DNA of 64,000 nucleotides from JACJXW01 sp964418125 (GTDB lineage: Bacteria > Bacteroidota > Bacteroidia > Chitinophagales > Saprospiraceae): positions 1 through 64,000 of the forward strand of contig CAYQKY010000005.1 of the NCBI GenBank assembly GCA_964418125.1, read 5' to 3'. The translations under genes were made by a program, and so were the position numbers. The notes under the pieces were generated by a model, which was not told where the DNA came from, did not search any database, and worked only from the letters and a program-made list of their open reading frames with translations. Positions 32,957 to 41,888 of this stretch are shown piece after piece. Every line of letters starts with the position of its first letter. Positions within the stretch are counted from its first letter, which is position 1.

Positions 32957-34807
32957 ATGGCCAACTGGAAATTATTGGTGCTTTTTGTTTTGACCTCTTT
33001 CTGTATACAGGCGCAGCCAGAGCGCTGGCAGCAGAGGGTAGCGTACGAAATGGCGATCGATTTTGACGTAAAACGCCATCAGTTTACCGGTACCCAGCGG
33101 CTGGCCTACTTCAATAACTCTCCTGACACCCTGGACAGGGTATTCTACCACCTGTATTTTAATGCTTTTCAGCCCAATTCCATGATGGATGTACGCTCCC
33201 GTAATATCGCCGACCCCGACCCCCGGGTAGGCAGCCGCATATACAGCCTCCGGGAAGAGGAAATGGGGTATCATAGGATCCGTTCTCTTAAGATGGACGG
33301 AGAGCCGGTTACCTATGAAGTGGCAGGCACTATCCTGGAAGTGTGGCTGGATCGCCCCATATTGCCCGGCAGCAAGGCTGTTTTCGAAATGGAGTTCCAC
33401 TCTCAGGTTCCGGTGCATATCCGACGCTCCGGCCGTGATAATGCAGAGGGCATTGCCTATTCCATGGCGCAATGGTACCCTAAGATGTGCGAATACGACT
33501 ATCAGGGCTGGCATGCCAACCCCTACATCGGGCGGGAATTCTACGGCGTCTGGGGTGATTTTGATGTCACCATCAACATTGCCCGGGACTATGTTGTTGC
33601 CGCTAGCGGTTACCTGCAAAACCCGGATGAGATCGGCCACGGATACAGCGACAGCCCATCCGGAAGCAGTGGCAAAAAACTTAGCTACCATTTTATTGCC
33701 CCCAATGTTCACGATTTCGTTTGGGCGGCCGACCCGGATTACACCCACGATACTTTTACCCGTGAGGATGGTACGGTGCTCCACTTCTTCTATCAGAAGA
33801 ATGAAAATACAACGGAGGCCTGGAGCCGGCTGCCTGGCATAATGGACAAAGCCTTTGACTTTATCAATGCGAATTACGGCCAGTACCCTTATAAGCAGTA
33901 TTCCTTTATACAGGGGGGCGATGGGGGGATGGAGTATCCCATGGCCACCCTCATCACCGGAGAGCGGAGCCTGGGCAGCCTGGTTGGTGTCTCAGTTCAT
34001 GAACTGATGCACAGCTGGTACCAAATGATCCTGGGCACCAATGAAAGCCTCTACGCCTGGATGGATGAAGGCTTTACCAGCTGGGCCAGCGACGAGGTGA
34101 TGAATTATCTGCGTAAAGAAGGGCTGATCCCCGGGCGGGTGCTGGATAACCCGCACGCCAGTGATTATCGGGGTTATGTAAACTTTGCCAGAAGTGGCTT
34201 CGAAGAACCCCTGATCACTCATGCCGACCATTTCGTGACCAATACGGCCTATGGTATTGCCGCTTACGTAAAGGGGGCGGTTTTTCTGTCGCAACTGGAG
34301 TACATCATCGGCCGGGATGCCTTCCGCAAGGGAATGCTGAGGTACTTCGATACCTGGAAGTTCAAACACCCCAATTCCAATGACTTCATAAGGGTAATGG
34401 AAAAGCAGTCTGGCCTTGAACTGGACTGGTACCGGGAGTACTGGGTCAATACCACCCATACCATAGATTACGGAGTGAGGAGTATAGGCGAAGCTCCCGA
34501 ATCCGCCGGCAAAACGGTAGTTACCCTGGAAAGGGCCGGCCCCTTGCCCATGCCGGTGGATGTCCTGGTCCATTACGCCGACGGGCGCAAGGAAATGTTC
34601 AATATCCCTCTCCGTATCATGAGAGGCCATAAGCCGGTTAAACCTTCGGATATCCCTTTCCGCGTCCTGGAAGACTGGCCCTGGGTAGCCCCAACCTATG
34701 AATTTGTCCTGGATGCCAGCCCTGATGACATTCTCGATGTGATCATTGACCCCGATGAGGGTATGGCGGATGTCAACAGGGATAACAACGCGCTAAAGTC
34801 CAAATAA
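32957..34807 (+). CDS. Exported M1-family metallopeptidase
   Basis: 616 residues with a signal peptide (MANWKLLVLFVLTSFCIQAQ). The zinc site is HELMHSWYQMILGTNE followed by the third ligand Glu in DEGFTSWASDE. The exopeptidase-type motif GGMEYPM precedes it at about residue 325. Family M1 aminopeptidases cleave N-terminal residues; this one probably works in the periplasm or on the surface. No T9SS tail is visible. It ends just before a strong hairpin terminator. Confidence 0.93.
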   Translation: MANWKLLVLFVLTSFCIQAQPERWQQRVAYEMAIDFDVKRHQFTGTQRLAYFNNSPDTLDRVFYHLYFNAFQPNSMMDVRSRNIADPDPRVGSRIYSLREEEMGYHRIRSLKMDGEPVTYEVAGTILEVWLDRPILPGSKAVFEMEFHSQVPVHIRRSGRDNAEGIAYSMAQWYPKMCEYDYQGWHANPYIGREFYGVWGDFDVTINIARDYVVAASGYLQNPDEIGHGYSDSPSGSSGKKLSYHFIAPNVHDFVWAADPDYTHDTFTREDGTVLHFFYQKNENTTEAWSRLPGIMDKAFDFINANYGQYPYKQYSFIQGGDGGMEYPMATLITGERSLGSLVGVSVHELMHSWYQMILGTNESLYAWMDEGFTSWASDEVMNYLRKEGLIPGRVLDNPHASDYRGYVNFARSGFEEPLITHADHFVTNTAYGIAAYVKGAVFLSQLEYIIGRDAFRKGMLRYFDTWKFKHPNSNDFIRVMEKQSGLELDWYREYWVNTTHTIDYGVRSIGEAPESAGKTVVTLERAGPLPMPVDVLVHYADGRKEMFNIPLRIMRGHKPVKPSDIPFRVLEDWPWVAPTYEFVLDASPDDILDVIIDPDEGMADVNRDNNALKSK

Positions 34808-34813
34808 GTATTT

Positions 34814-34847
34814 AAATATTTTCCAGGTTTTCGCCTGGAAAATATTT
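34814..34847 (+). terminator. Rho-independent-type hairpin after the M1 peptidase gene
   Basis: AAATATTTTCCAGG (34814-34827), TTTTCG loop, CCTGGAAAATATTT (34834-34847): a perfect 14-bp stem. It is followed by T-rich DNA. It starts 7 nt after the stop codon. Confidence 0.88.
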
Positions 34848-34901
34848 TCATCATTATTTTATTTTACTCAGTTAAAATTTTCTTTCCATTTTATCAATAA
34901 A

Positions 34902-35267
34902 ATGATCAAAAAAAACATCCAAAACATAAAGCCGTTCACTGCCGGAGACGACACCCTCATCCGGGAAGTATTAAATCCCGGAAATGACGGGTTGGCGTTG
35001 GGTTATAGCCTGGCTTATGCTACACTGGAGCCAGGGCAATCTTCTCTGCCTCATATTCTGCGCAGCAGCACGGAATTGTACATCATCCGGAAGGGTAGGG
35101 GGCGGGCTTACATTGGGCAGGAAGAAACTGAAGCACAATCCGGAGATGTATTGTTCATTCCCGCCGGCGCCCGGCAGTACATCGAGAATACCGGGGAAGA
35201 AAGGCTGGAGTTCTGGTGTGTCGTATCCCCGCCCTGGAGTAAGGAAGATGAGATTTTGGTTGATTAG
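34902..35267 (+). CDS. Small cupin-domain protein
   Basis: 121 residues forming a single cupin barrel: SSLPHILRSSTELYIIRKGR then SGDVLFIPAGARQYIENTGEE. The first cupin motif has one His and Glu (HILRSSTE), giving a possible metal site, but the set is incomplete. The substrate is unknown. It stands alone after a strong terminator. Its last codons lie in the GGTTGAT repeat block that follows. Confidence 0.85.
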   Translation: MIKKNIQNIKPFTAGDDTLIREVLNPGNDGLALGYSLAYATLEPGQSSLPHILRSSTELYIIRKGRGRAYIGQEETEAQSGDVLFIPAGARQYIENTGEERLEFWCVVSPPWSKEDEILVD

Positions 35268-35364
35268 TTTGATGGGGTTGATCCGTTGATCTTGCGTCCG
35301 ATTTCACCCTGAGCATCCCGCAGGGCAACCCGATTAACGAATCAACGAATCACCCAATCAACCA
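35258..35364. repeat. Intergenic word hairpin, GGTTGATC/ATCAACG words
   Basis: GGTTGATTAGTTTGATGGGG and GTTGATCCGTTGATC on the left; the right arm has the inverted GATTAACGAATCAACGAATC and CCAATCAACC. A GC-rich centre (CCCTGAGCATCCCGCAGGG) forms an inner hairpin. The left part overlaps the last codons of the cupin gene. Confidence 0.75.
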
Positions 35365-35444
35365 TTCCCCCCTGCACCTCCGTCTATATAGAAGAAAAAG
35401 GCTATTTTTGCGAATCCGAACAGGGCCTCAAACCAGCAAACTGC

Positions 35445-36659
35445 ATGAAAATACTTCAACTTTGCAAGAAATTCCCTTACCCCCTCAAAGACGGCGAGTC
35501 TATTGCAGTAACTACCCTTAGCCGGGCCCTTCACGAACTGGGCTGTGAGGTGTCTTTGCTGGCGATGAACACCCGGAAACACTACTTCACCGACAATGGC
35601 CGCCCGGAAGCGCTGGGCCATTACCGCGACATTTATAAGGTTCCCGTGGACAATCGCGTGAAACCGGCGGATGCCTTCCTTAACCTTTTTTCCCGGGAGT
35701 CATATCACATAACGCGGTTCATTTCCCAGGCTTTCCGGGCACAACTCATTGAGGTCCTGAAGAATAATACTTTTGACCTCATTCAACTGGAGACGCCTTA
35801 CCTTTCGCCTTATATCTCTACGATCCGCCAATATTCGGACGCTTTGGTGTCTATGCGTGCACATAATGTAGAGCATGAGATCTGGCGGCGAATAACCGCA
35901 AATACAACCTTTCTGCCGAAGCGATGGTACCTGGAACACCTGGTACGTAAGCTATACCGCTATGAAGTTGAACAACTGAAACAATATGATATCCTGGTGG
36001 CTATTACACAGCGTGACCTGGATTGCTTCCGGAAACTGGGGTATAGAAATGCGGCGGTTGTCGCTCCGATCGGCATTTATTCTGAGTCCTATCAGCCCGA
36101 TTACGACAGCTACCGGCGCCGCTTTTCCCTTTCTTTCATCGGTTCACTGGACTGGATGCCGAACCTGGAGGGCCTTCAATGGTTCCTTCAGAAGATCTGG
36201 GAGCCCTTGCGGAAGAAATATCCTGGCCTTGAGTTCCATATTGCCGGCCGCAACACTCCGGGCGGCTGGGAGCATAAACTCGCCCCTAAAAACATCATCA
36301 TTCATGGAGAAGTACCGGATGCTGCGGAATTCATTAACGGGCACAACCTGATGGTTGTCCCCCTGTTATCGGGCAGCGGGATGCGTGCAAAGATACTCGA
36401 GGCAATGGCTCTGGGCAGGGTGGTACTGTCCACTACCGTGGGCCTGGAGGGCATTGCTGCGCGCCCGGGAAAGGAGGTTCTACTTGCTGATACGCCGGAC
36501 CAGTTTCTGAGGCAGGTGGAATTCTGTCTTCAACAGGGCCGACAGCTGGAATATATGGGAAGGCAGGCCCGGAAACTGGTGGTAGAACAATACGATAGCC
36601 GGGCCATTGCCCGTCGGCTATTGGAGGCCTATCTTGCCTTAACGATGGAGGTAGCCTGA
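35445..36659 (+). CDS. Glycosyltransferase family 4 (GT-B fold)
   Basis: 404 residues. It starts MKILQLCKKFPYPLKDGESI, which is the usual N-terminus of GT4 enzymes that recognise a sugar-nucleotide donor. The C-terminal domain has FIGSLDWMPNLEGLQWFL, FHIAGRNTPGGW, the acceptor/donor region VVPLLSGSGMRAKILEAMALG and STTVGLEGI. It likely transfers a sugar in cell-surface polysaccharide synthesis. It is followed after 2 nt by a family 2 glycosyltransferase gene, so they are co-transcribed. Confidence 0.9.
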   Translation: MKILQLCKKFPYPLKDGESIAVTTLSRALHELGCEVSLLAMNTRKHYFTDNGRPEALGHYRDIYKVPVDNRVKPADAFLNLFSRESYHITRFISQAFRAQLIEVLKNNTFDLIQLETPYLSPYISTIRQYSDALVSMRAHNVEHEIWRRITANTTFLPKRWYLEHLVRKLYRYEVEQLKQYDILVAITQRDLDCFRKLGYRNAAVVAPIGIYSESYQPDYDSYRRRFSLSFIGSLDWMPNLEGLQWFLQKIWEPLRKKYPGLEFHIAGRNTPGGWEHKLAPKNIIIHGEVPDAAEFINGHNLMVVPLLSGSGMRAKILEAMALGRVVLSTTVGLEGIAARPGKEVLLADTPDQFLRQVEFCLQQGRQLEYMGRQARKLVVEQYDSRAIARRLLEAYLALTMEVA

Positions 36660-36661
36660 TT

Positions 36662-37876
36662 ATGGAGTGGATAGCAGCTGTCATATTCTGGCTGAGTTTA
36701 TTGGGCATCCTGCACTCTTACCTGTTCTACCCCTTGTTGCTGAAGTGGTTATCCAGGGGGAAAAAGCTGAATACACATACCTATACGGAGGAGGATGAAT
36801 GGCCACAGGTTTCCACCATTATGTCGGCTTATAATGAGGAACGAGTCATCCAACAAAAAATGGACAGCCTGCTTCGGCTGGATTATCCGGAAGGAAAACT
36901 CAGTGTGTATATTGGGTCCGACTGTTCAACTGACCGAACCAATGCCATTCTTGAAAGATATGCAGCCGATAATCCTAATATTCATTTTTTCCCTTTCACA
37001 GAACGCCGGGGGAAACCGGGGGTGATCAATGAACTGGCTGATATGGCCCTTAGGAAAAAAGGCGCCGGCCCGGAGCACATTTTCATCATCACCGACGCCA
37101 GTGTCATGATGGACCCGCACTGTGCCCGTGCTCTTGCCCGCCACTTTAAAAACCCTGAGATTGATATTGTAGATGCCCACATGATACACATTGGCATTAC
37201 GGAAGAAGACATCTCTCGGGCCGAGGATGAATACATATCTTCCGAGGTTCGCCTGAAACATCGGGAAGGGCTGGTGTGGGGTAAGATGATCGGGCCTTTC
37301 GGAGGCTGTTATGCTCTTCGTGCGAACCGCTTTTCCAAAGTACCTTCCAATTTTCTGGTGGATGATTTCTACATTACCATGAAGGTATTTGAGCAGGGCG
37401 GTAAGGCGATCAACGACCTGGAGGCCACCTGCCGGGAACCCGTATCTCACGAAATTCGCGAGGAGTTTCGACGCAAAGCCCGCATTTCGGCCGGCAATTT
37501 TCAGAACATGCTTTCATTCCCCCATTTGTGGTGGCCTCCGGTAGGGCCGTTGGGTTTTGCCTTTTTCTCCCATAAAGTACTCCGCTGGGTGGGGCCGTTC
37601 TTCATGCTGGCCCTTCTCCTTTGTTCCGGCCTTTTGGCATTGGGAGGCAACATATTCTATACTCTGCTGTTTTGGGTTATGGCAGGCGCTTTGATATTCT
37701 TACCTTTGCTGGACGTGCTGTTTAACTCCCTGGGGTTAAACCTGTTACCACTGAGAGGAGCGCGTTACTTTGTAATGATGAACCTGGCCCTGCTCCGAGG
37801 CTTTATTAATTTCATAAAAGGTATTCGTTCTAATGTCTGGGAACCAACTAAAAGAGACCATCGATCAAAGCCTTAA
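36662..37876 (+). CDS. Glycosyltransferase family 2, membrane-anchored
   Basis: 404 residues. One N-terminal transmembrane helix, then the GT-A domain: PQVSTIMSAYNEERVIQQKM, IGSDCSTDRTNAI, FIITDASVMMD (DxS-type metal site) and IDIVDAHMIH. Three C-terminal helices (about 295-380) anchor or pass a chain. It resembles processive polysaccharide synthases. The last 44 nt overlap the ribB start in a different frame, which is unusual and may couple the genes. Confidence 0.9.
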   Translation: MEWIAAVIFWLSLLGILHSYLFYPLLLKWLSRGKKLNTHTYTEEDEWPQVSTIMSAYNEERVIQQKMDSLLRLDYPEGKLSVYIGSDCSTDRTNAILERYAADNPNIHFFPFTERRGKPGVINELADMALRKKGAGPEHIFIITDASVMMDPHCARALARHFKNPEIDIVDAHMIHIGITEEDISRAEDEYISSEVRLKHREGLVWGKMIGPFGGCYALRANRFSKVPSNFLVDDFYITMKVFEQGGKAINDLEATCREPVSHEIREEFRRKARISAGNFQNMLSFPHLWWPPVGPLGFAFFSHKVLRWVGPFFMLALLLCSGLLALGGNIFYTLLFWVMAGALIFLPLLDVLFNSLGLNLLPLRGARYFVMMNLALLRGFINFIKGIRSNVWEPTKRDHRSKP

Positions 37877-38996
37877 ACTGGATTCGATAGAAGAGGCCAT
37901 TGCCGATATCAAGGCCGGCAAGGTGATCATCGTTGTCGATGATGAGGACCGCGAAAATGAGGGCGATTTTATTTGCGCTGCTGAATGTGTCACTCCGGAG
38001 ATCATCAACTTCATGGCAACCCATGGCAGGGGCCTGATCTGCGCGCCTATTGATGAGAAACGGGCCGATGAGCTCGAGCTGGACATGATGGTGTCTTCCA
38101 ATACGGCCCTGCATGAAACGGCCTTCACCGTTTCCATTGACCTGATCGGCAAAGGCTGTACTACCGGTATTTCAGCTTATGACCGGGCCACCGGCATCCG
38201 CGCTTTGGTAGACCCCGGTACCAAGCCTTCCGATTACGCCCGCCCCGGGCATATTTTTCCCCTTCGGGCGAAAACGGGCGGGGTGCTTCGCCGCACCGGC
38301 CACACGGAAGCGGCTATCGACCTGGCCAGGCTGGCCGGGTTTGCCCCCGCCGGCGTGCTGGTGGAGATCCTTAACGAGGACGGCACCATGGCCCGCCTTC
38401 CGCAACTGACGGATATTGCCGAAAAGTTCGGCCTGAAGATCATCGCCATAAAAGACCTGGTGGCTTACCGCATGCGTACGGAACGAATCGTGAAGCAGGA
38501 AGTATCCGTCAACCTGGAAACGAAATATGGCAACTTCGAGGTCATTGCTTTCCGGCAGATCACCACGAACGATATTCACCTGGCTATTAAGTGTGGCCAA
38601 TGGGAACCCGAAGAGCCGGTCCTTGTCCGGGTCCATTCCTCCACCGAAACCGGGGATATTCTCGGCACCCTGTTCGATGATTACGGCGTACAACTGCAGC
38701 AGTCTATCGAGATGATATCGGAAGAAGGAAAAGGCCTCCTGCTCTACATGCGGCACAGTGAAAAGGCGGACACTATTCTGCACCGCCTGGAGGCCTATCG
38801 GCAGAAAGAAGAGCAGGGAGAAAATCCTGCCCTGGAGAAAAAAAGCGAAATGACCCAGCGGGACTTTGGCGTTGGCGCTCAGATCCTGCGCGAACTGAAC
38901 ATCTCCAAGATCCGCCAGATCACTAATAACCCCAAACGCCGCATCGGCCTGATCGGCTACGGGCTGGAGATCGTGGAGAATGTGCCATTGCCGTGA
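37833..38996 (+). CDS. ribB: DHBP synthase fused to a degenerate GTP cyclohydrolase II domain
   Basis: 387 residues. The RibB half (1-205) is intact: DDEDRENEGDF (metal and substrate Glu), HTEAAIDLARLAG and LNEDGTMARLPQL. It makes the four-carbon riboflavin precursor. The RibA half (about 210-387) keeps the fold-like ends (VRVHS, RDFGVGAQILRELNISK, ITNNPKRR) but has lost the three zinc Cys: at their positions stand Thr271, Asp282 and Tyr284. The catalytic QEGRGIGL segment is replaced by HSEKADTI. GTP cyclohydrolase activity is therefore not expected, and a separate RibA should exist. Confidence 0.92.
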   Translation: MSGNQLKETIDQSLKLDSIEEAIADIKAGKVIIVVDDEDRENEGDFICAAECVTPEIINFMATHGRGLICAPIDEKRADELELDMMVSSNTALHETAFTVSIDLIGKGCTTGISAYDRATGIRALVDPGTKPSDYARPGHIFPLRAKTGGVLRRTGHTEAAIDLARLAGFAPAGVLVEILNEDGTMARLPQLTDIAEKFGLKIIAIKDLVAYRMRTERIVKQEVSVNLETKYGNFEVIAFRQITTNDIHLAIKCGQWEPEEPVLVRVHSSTETGDILGTLFDDYGVQLQQSIEMISEEGKGLLLYMRHSEKADTILHRLEAYRQKEEQGENPALEKKSEMTQRDFGVGAQILRELNISKIRQITNNPKRRIGLIGYGLEIVENVPLP

Positions 38997-39080
38997 ATCG
39001 TTGATTCGTGATTCGGGCCTTGCGGTGTGAATCAACGAATAACGAACCACGAATCAACGAATAACGAACCACGAATCAAC
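38994..39080. repeat. Intergenic word hairpin, ATTCGTG/AACGAATAACG words
   Basis: Left arm GAATCGTTGATTCGTGATTCG (38995-39015); right arm is two tandem 22-bp copies (AATCAACGAATAACGAACCACG at 39030-39051 and 39052-39073) ending AATCAAC. The right arm words are the reverse complement of the left. It separates ribB from the VTC-domain gene. Confidence 0.9.
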
Positions 39081-39087
39081 AGCCTCC

Positions 39088-39735
39088 ATGAGATACGAAC
39101 GAAAATACAAACTCGATAATATCCACCCCGCCATCTTCGAACAGGCCGTCCGCCTGCACCCTGCCGGCTTTCGCCCCCTCTTTTCCCCCCGATGGGTCAA
39201 CAACCTCTATTTCGATACGCCTGATTTCAGTGCCTTCCATGACAATACCGCCGGCGTTTCCCAACGCGTTAAGCACCGCCTGCGCTGGTATGGCCGGCCC
39301 TTTGAAGTGGCCAGAGACCCGGTTCTGGAAACCAAGGTTAAGGACAATCTGCTGGGGCGGAAAGAGAGTTTCCCTTTGCCAAAGGGCCAATATTTGGCGG
39401 GTAAGCTGGATGGCCTGCTGGAAAAGGCCAGGCGCCACCTCGGCTACGGCCCGGAATTGCAGCCGGTGTTGTTCAACTCTTACTACCGCTCCTACTGGGC
39501 CACGCCCAAAGGCCGCTTCCGCATCACTATCGACAGCGAATTGCAGTTCGGCGCTTACCGGGAACAGGAAGGGCGGTTGTTACCCTATTGTCTGCCGGCT
39601 GTTATTCTGGAGGTGAAATATGAGCAGGAAGACGAAGAGGAAAGCGACTTCATACTTCAGCATCTTCCCTTCCGGCCGACTAAGAGCTCAAAGTATGTGG
39701 TGGGGGTGGAACTATGTTACGGAATTATGCTCTAG
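39088..39735 (+). CDS. VTC-domain (polyphosphate polymerase-like) protein
   Basis: 215 residues matching the VTC domain: RYERKYKLDN (start of the tunnel, with basic residues), VNNLYFDTPDFSAFHDN, QRVKHRLRWYG and LETKVKDNLLGRKESF, ending with a Glu pair in VILEVKYEQED. In yeast this fold makes polyphosphate. In bacteria the role is often unproven. Its stop overlaps the convergent PorP/SprF gene end by 4 nt. Confidence 0.85.
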   Translation: MRYERKYKLDNIHPAIFEQAVRLHPAGFRPLFSPRWVNNLYFDTPDFSAFHDNTAGVSQRVKHRLRWYGRPFEVARDPVLETKVKDNLLGRKESFPLPKGQYLAGKLDGLLEKARRHLGYGPELQPVLFNSYYRSYWATPKGRFRITIDSELQFGAYREQEGRLLPYCLPAVILEVKYEQEDEEESDFILQHLPFRPTKSSKYVVGVELCYGIML

Positions 39736-40766
39736 AATTTCGGACACAACACCACCTCATCCTCATACTCCCCCAAATAAGCGATGGAGATCTCGATAGC
39801 CCCACGTCTTTCTCTCGGGGTGCCCAGCGCATTCGTCCGGGCGTCGTAGCTAAAGCCGAGCAGGAAGTTGCTGTATTCGATACCTACCATGCCGACAATG
39901 GCGTCGAGAGAGAAACTGTCGTCGGCATTGCGCACCGGGCGGGCCCAGGCGCCGACATGGAGAGCCGTGCCGCTGATGTCGTCGACGAGGAAGCGGATGT
40001 TGCTGCCGGCGTTGAGCGCAAGGTGGGGGCCCTGGTTATACAGCAGAACGCGGGGATGGAACTGAAGTGATTCGCTTACCGGTATCCGCAGGTTTACGTA
40101 GGCGGAATATTTGCGCAGTAGAGTATTAGGGTCTGCCCGGTCGGGGTCATCGTCGCTGGCGTAGAAGCTCACCTCCGGCTCGAGGATGTGGTGCATGGCC
40201 GCGCCGGCGAACAGCCCTACGGAGCGCTCGGGGGAATAGGAGTAGTTTACACCAACGGCAAAATCAGCTACGGTAAAGTTGTTTTCGGGAAATATCTCCC
40301 CGGTTGGGTTGTCGTAGCCGGAAGAACCGGAGAACTGGTCTTCGAAGAAGAGGTTTCCATAGCCAAAGTTGCGCTGGGAAATACCCGCCTGGCCCCCGAT
40401 GCTCAGGAACTGGTCGTTGCGGGGGCTGAGCGACTTGTGGAAACCACCCGATACGTTGATCTGGTTGTTGGAATAGCCCACTTCCGGCACTTTGTCGTTG
40501 TAAAAAACCACGCCAACTCCGAAGGCGTCCTTGTACCGCTTGCCGATATTGCGGAAGTTGAACCGCAGGTCGATGGCCCCGGCAAAGGTCTTGTACGGCT
40601 CCTGGTCACGATAGATGAAGGCGACGCGGTATTTGCCGTCGAAAGTGCCGGTCAGCGCCGGATTGAGCGTCAGGGGAGAGGCGAAGAACTGGGTGAAATG
40701 CTGGTCCTGGGCCCCGCCGGCCAGGGCCGCAGCAAGCAGAAAAAGGATCGGTAAGTATTGTTTCAT
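39732..40766 (-). CDS. PorP/SprF-family T9SS-associated outer membrane protein
   Basis: 344 residues. Signal peptide (MKQYLPILFLLAAALAGGAQ), then the PorP/SprF pattern: QDQHFTQFFASPLTLNPALTG, FIYRDQEPYKTFAGAIDLRF and YNNDKVPEVGYS-like beta-barrel strands. Members accompany T9SS substrates and gliding proteins in the outer membrane. It is not next to other por genes. It is divergent from the NlpC/P60 gene and has a good promoter at 40804-40833. Confidence 0.93.
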   Translation of the reverse strand: MKQYLPILFLLAAALAGGAQDQHFTQFFASPLTLNPALTGTFDGKYRVAFIYRDQEPYKTFAGAIDLRFNFRNIGKRYKDAFGVGVVFYNDKVPEVGYSNNQINVSGGFHKSLSPRNDQFLSIGGQAGISQRNFGYGNLFFEDQFSGSSGYDNPTGEIFPENNFTVADFAVGVNYSYSPERSVGLFAGAAMHHILEPEVSFYASDDDPDRADPNTLLRKYSAYVNLRIPVSESLQFHPRVLLYNQGPHLALNAGSNIRFLVDDISGTALHVGAWARPVRNADDSFSLDAIVGMVGIEYSNFLLGFSYDARTNALGTPRERRGAIEISIAYLGEYEDEVVLCPKF

Positions 40767-40803
40767 ATATACTCGGTAGTGGTTGGTTAACCTGAAGTCC
40801 GCG

Positions 40804-40833
40804 CAAAAGTAACGGATAATTCAAAGAAGACAA
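40804..40833 (-). promoter_or_regulatory. Bacteroidota-type promoter of the PorP/SprF gene
   Basis: On the minus strand TTG (40833-40831), a 19-nt spacer, then TACTTTTG (40811-40804), matching the TTTG / TAnnTTTG consensus. The -7 box ends 37 nt before the ATG. Confidence 0.6.
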
Positions 40834-40936
40834 CGGACTTTCCCGGATAATTATTATTTTTGGTAATATGCTTAACCCAACCGCAGCAGGAGGAACTGGC
40901 AGCAGGGACGCAGGCGGAGCGTAAAAACGGCCCCAC

Positions 40937-41785
40937 ATGTCGTATGTAATTTGTCCGGTAAGTATTGTTCCCATTCGGAACAGCTCCTCGAATAAGAGCG
41001 AGATGACCTCCCAGCTTTTGTTCGGTGAGCTGGCGGAAGTGCTGGAAACCAAAGGCCGGCAATGGACGAAGATCCGTTGTGGCTGGGACAATTTCGTGGG
41101 CTGGGTGGCCTCCAATCAGCTCAAGCCCGTTACGCCCAGTGAGTTTGACCGCTTTCAGCGCGAATTTGCCTACAGCCTGGAACTCTTTCACACCATTCTC
41201 GCCCAGGACTTCTGCGTGCCCATTGTCATGGGGGCCCAGCTACCCGGCTTTGACGGTATGCGCTTTAAACTGGAAGAGCAGTACTTCACCTTCAGCGGCC
41301 AGGCCGTCTTCCCGGAAAACATCGATCAGACTCCCGAATTTATCCTCAAGATCGCCCGCAAATATCTGTATGCCCCCTTCCTCTGGGGTGGCCGTTCGCC
41401 CATGGGCATCGACGCCCCCGGCCTGATACAAATGGTTTTCAAGCTGGCCGGCATACAGATGCCGCGTGAGGCCGAGCAGCAGGTCTATCTTGGCGAAGCG
41501 GTAGACTTCGTCGAACAGAGCCGCGCCGGAGACATTGCCTTCTTCGAGAATAAGGCCGGCAGGATCGCTCACTGTGGGATCATTCTGCCCAACAATGAGG
41601 TGATGCACGCTTACGGTAGCGTCCGCATCGACTCTATTGACCACTTCGGTATCTACAATAAAAAACAGGCCCGTTACACTCATCGCCTGCGGGTAGTTAA
41701 GCGGATGTTGAAGGGAAAGGCCGCGGAGAAGGAAACTGTCGAAAAAACGATGGAAAAGGCGCGGGGGCAGTATGAACTTTTCTGA
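40937..41785 (+). CDS. NlpC/P60-fold protein lacking the catalytic cysteine
   Basis: 282 residues. N-terminal SH3b-like part (about 1-70, VAEVLETKGRQWTKIRCGWD region) then an NlpC/P60 domain (about 135-250). The signature normally reading GIDCSGL is GIDAPGL here, so the catalytic Cys is Ala160 and the next Ser is Pro. The His of the triad is present (HCGIIL, His212). The fold surrounds are well kept: YAPFLWGGRSPM and AGDIAFFE. It should not hydrolyse peptidoglycan peptides by the usual route, but may still bind them. No signal peptide is clear, and the C-terminus is Lys/Glu-rich. Confidence 0.87.
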   Translation: MSYVICPVSIVPIRNSSSNKSEMTSQLLFGELAEVLETKGRQWTKIRCGWDNFVGWVASNQLKPVTPSEFDRFQREFAYSLELFHTILAQDFCVPIVMGAQLPGFDGMRFKLEEQYFTFSGQAVFPENIDQTPEFILKIARKYLYAPFLWGGRSPMGIDAPGLIQMVFKLAGIQMPREAEQQVYLGEAVDFVEQSRAGDIAFFENKAGRIAHCGIILPNNEVMHAYGSVRIDSIDHFGIYNKKQARYTHRLRVVKRMLKGKAAEKETVEKTMEKARGQYELF

Positions 41786-41888
41786 CCATTTCTCCTCCCG
41801 CGAAATTCATGATGCAATAGGCCGGCTGAACTTTTCTTTTCTTACCTTAGCTCCATCCCATAAGCACTAAACGAAAAACCCGGTTTTC

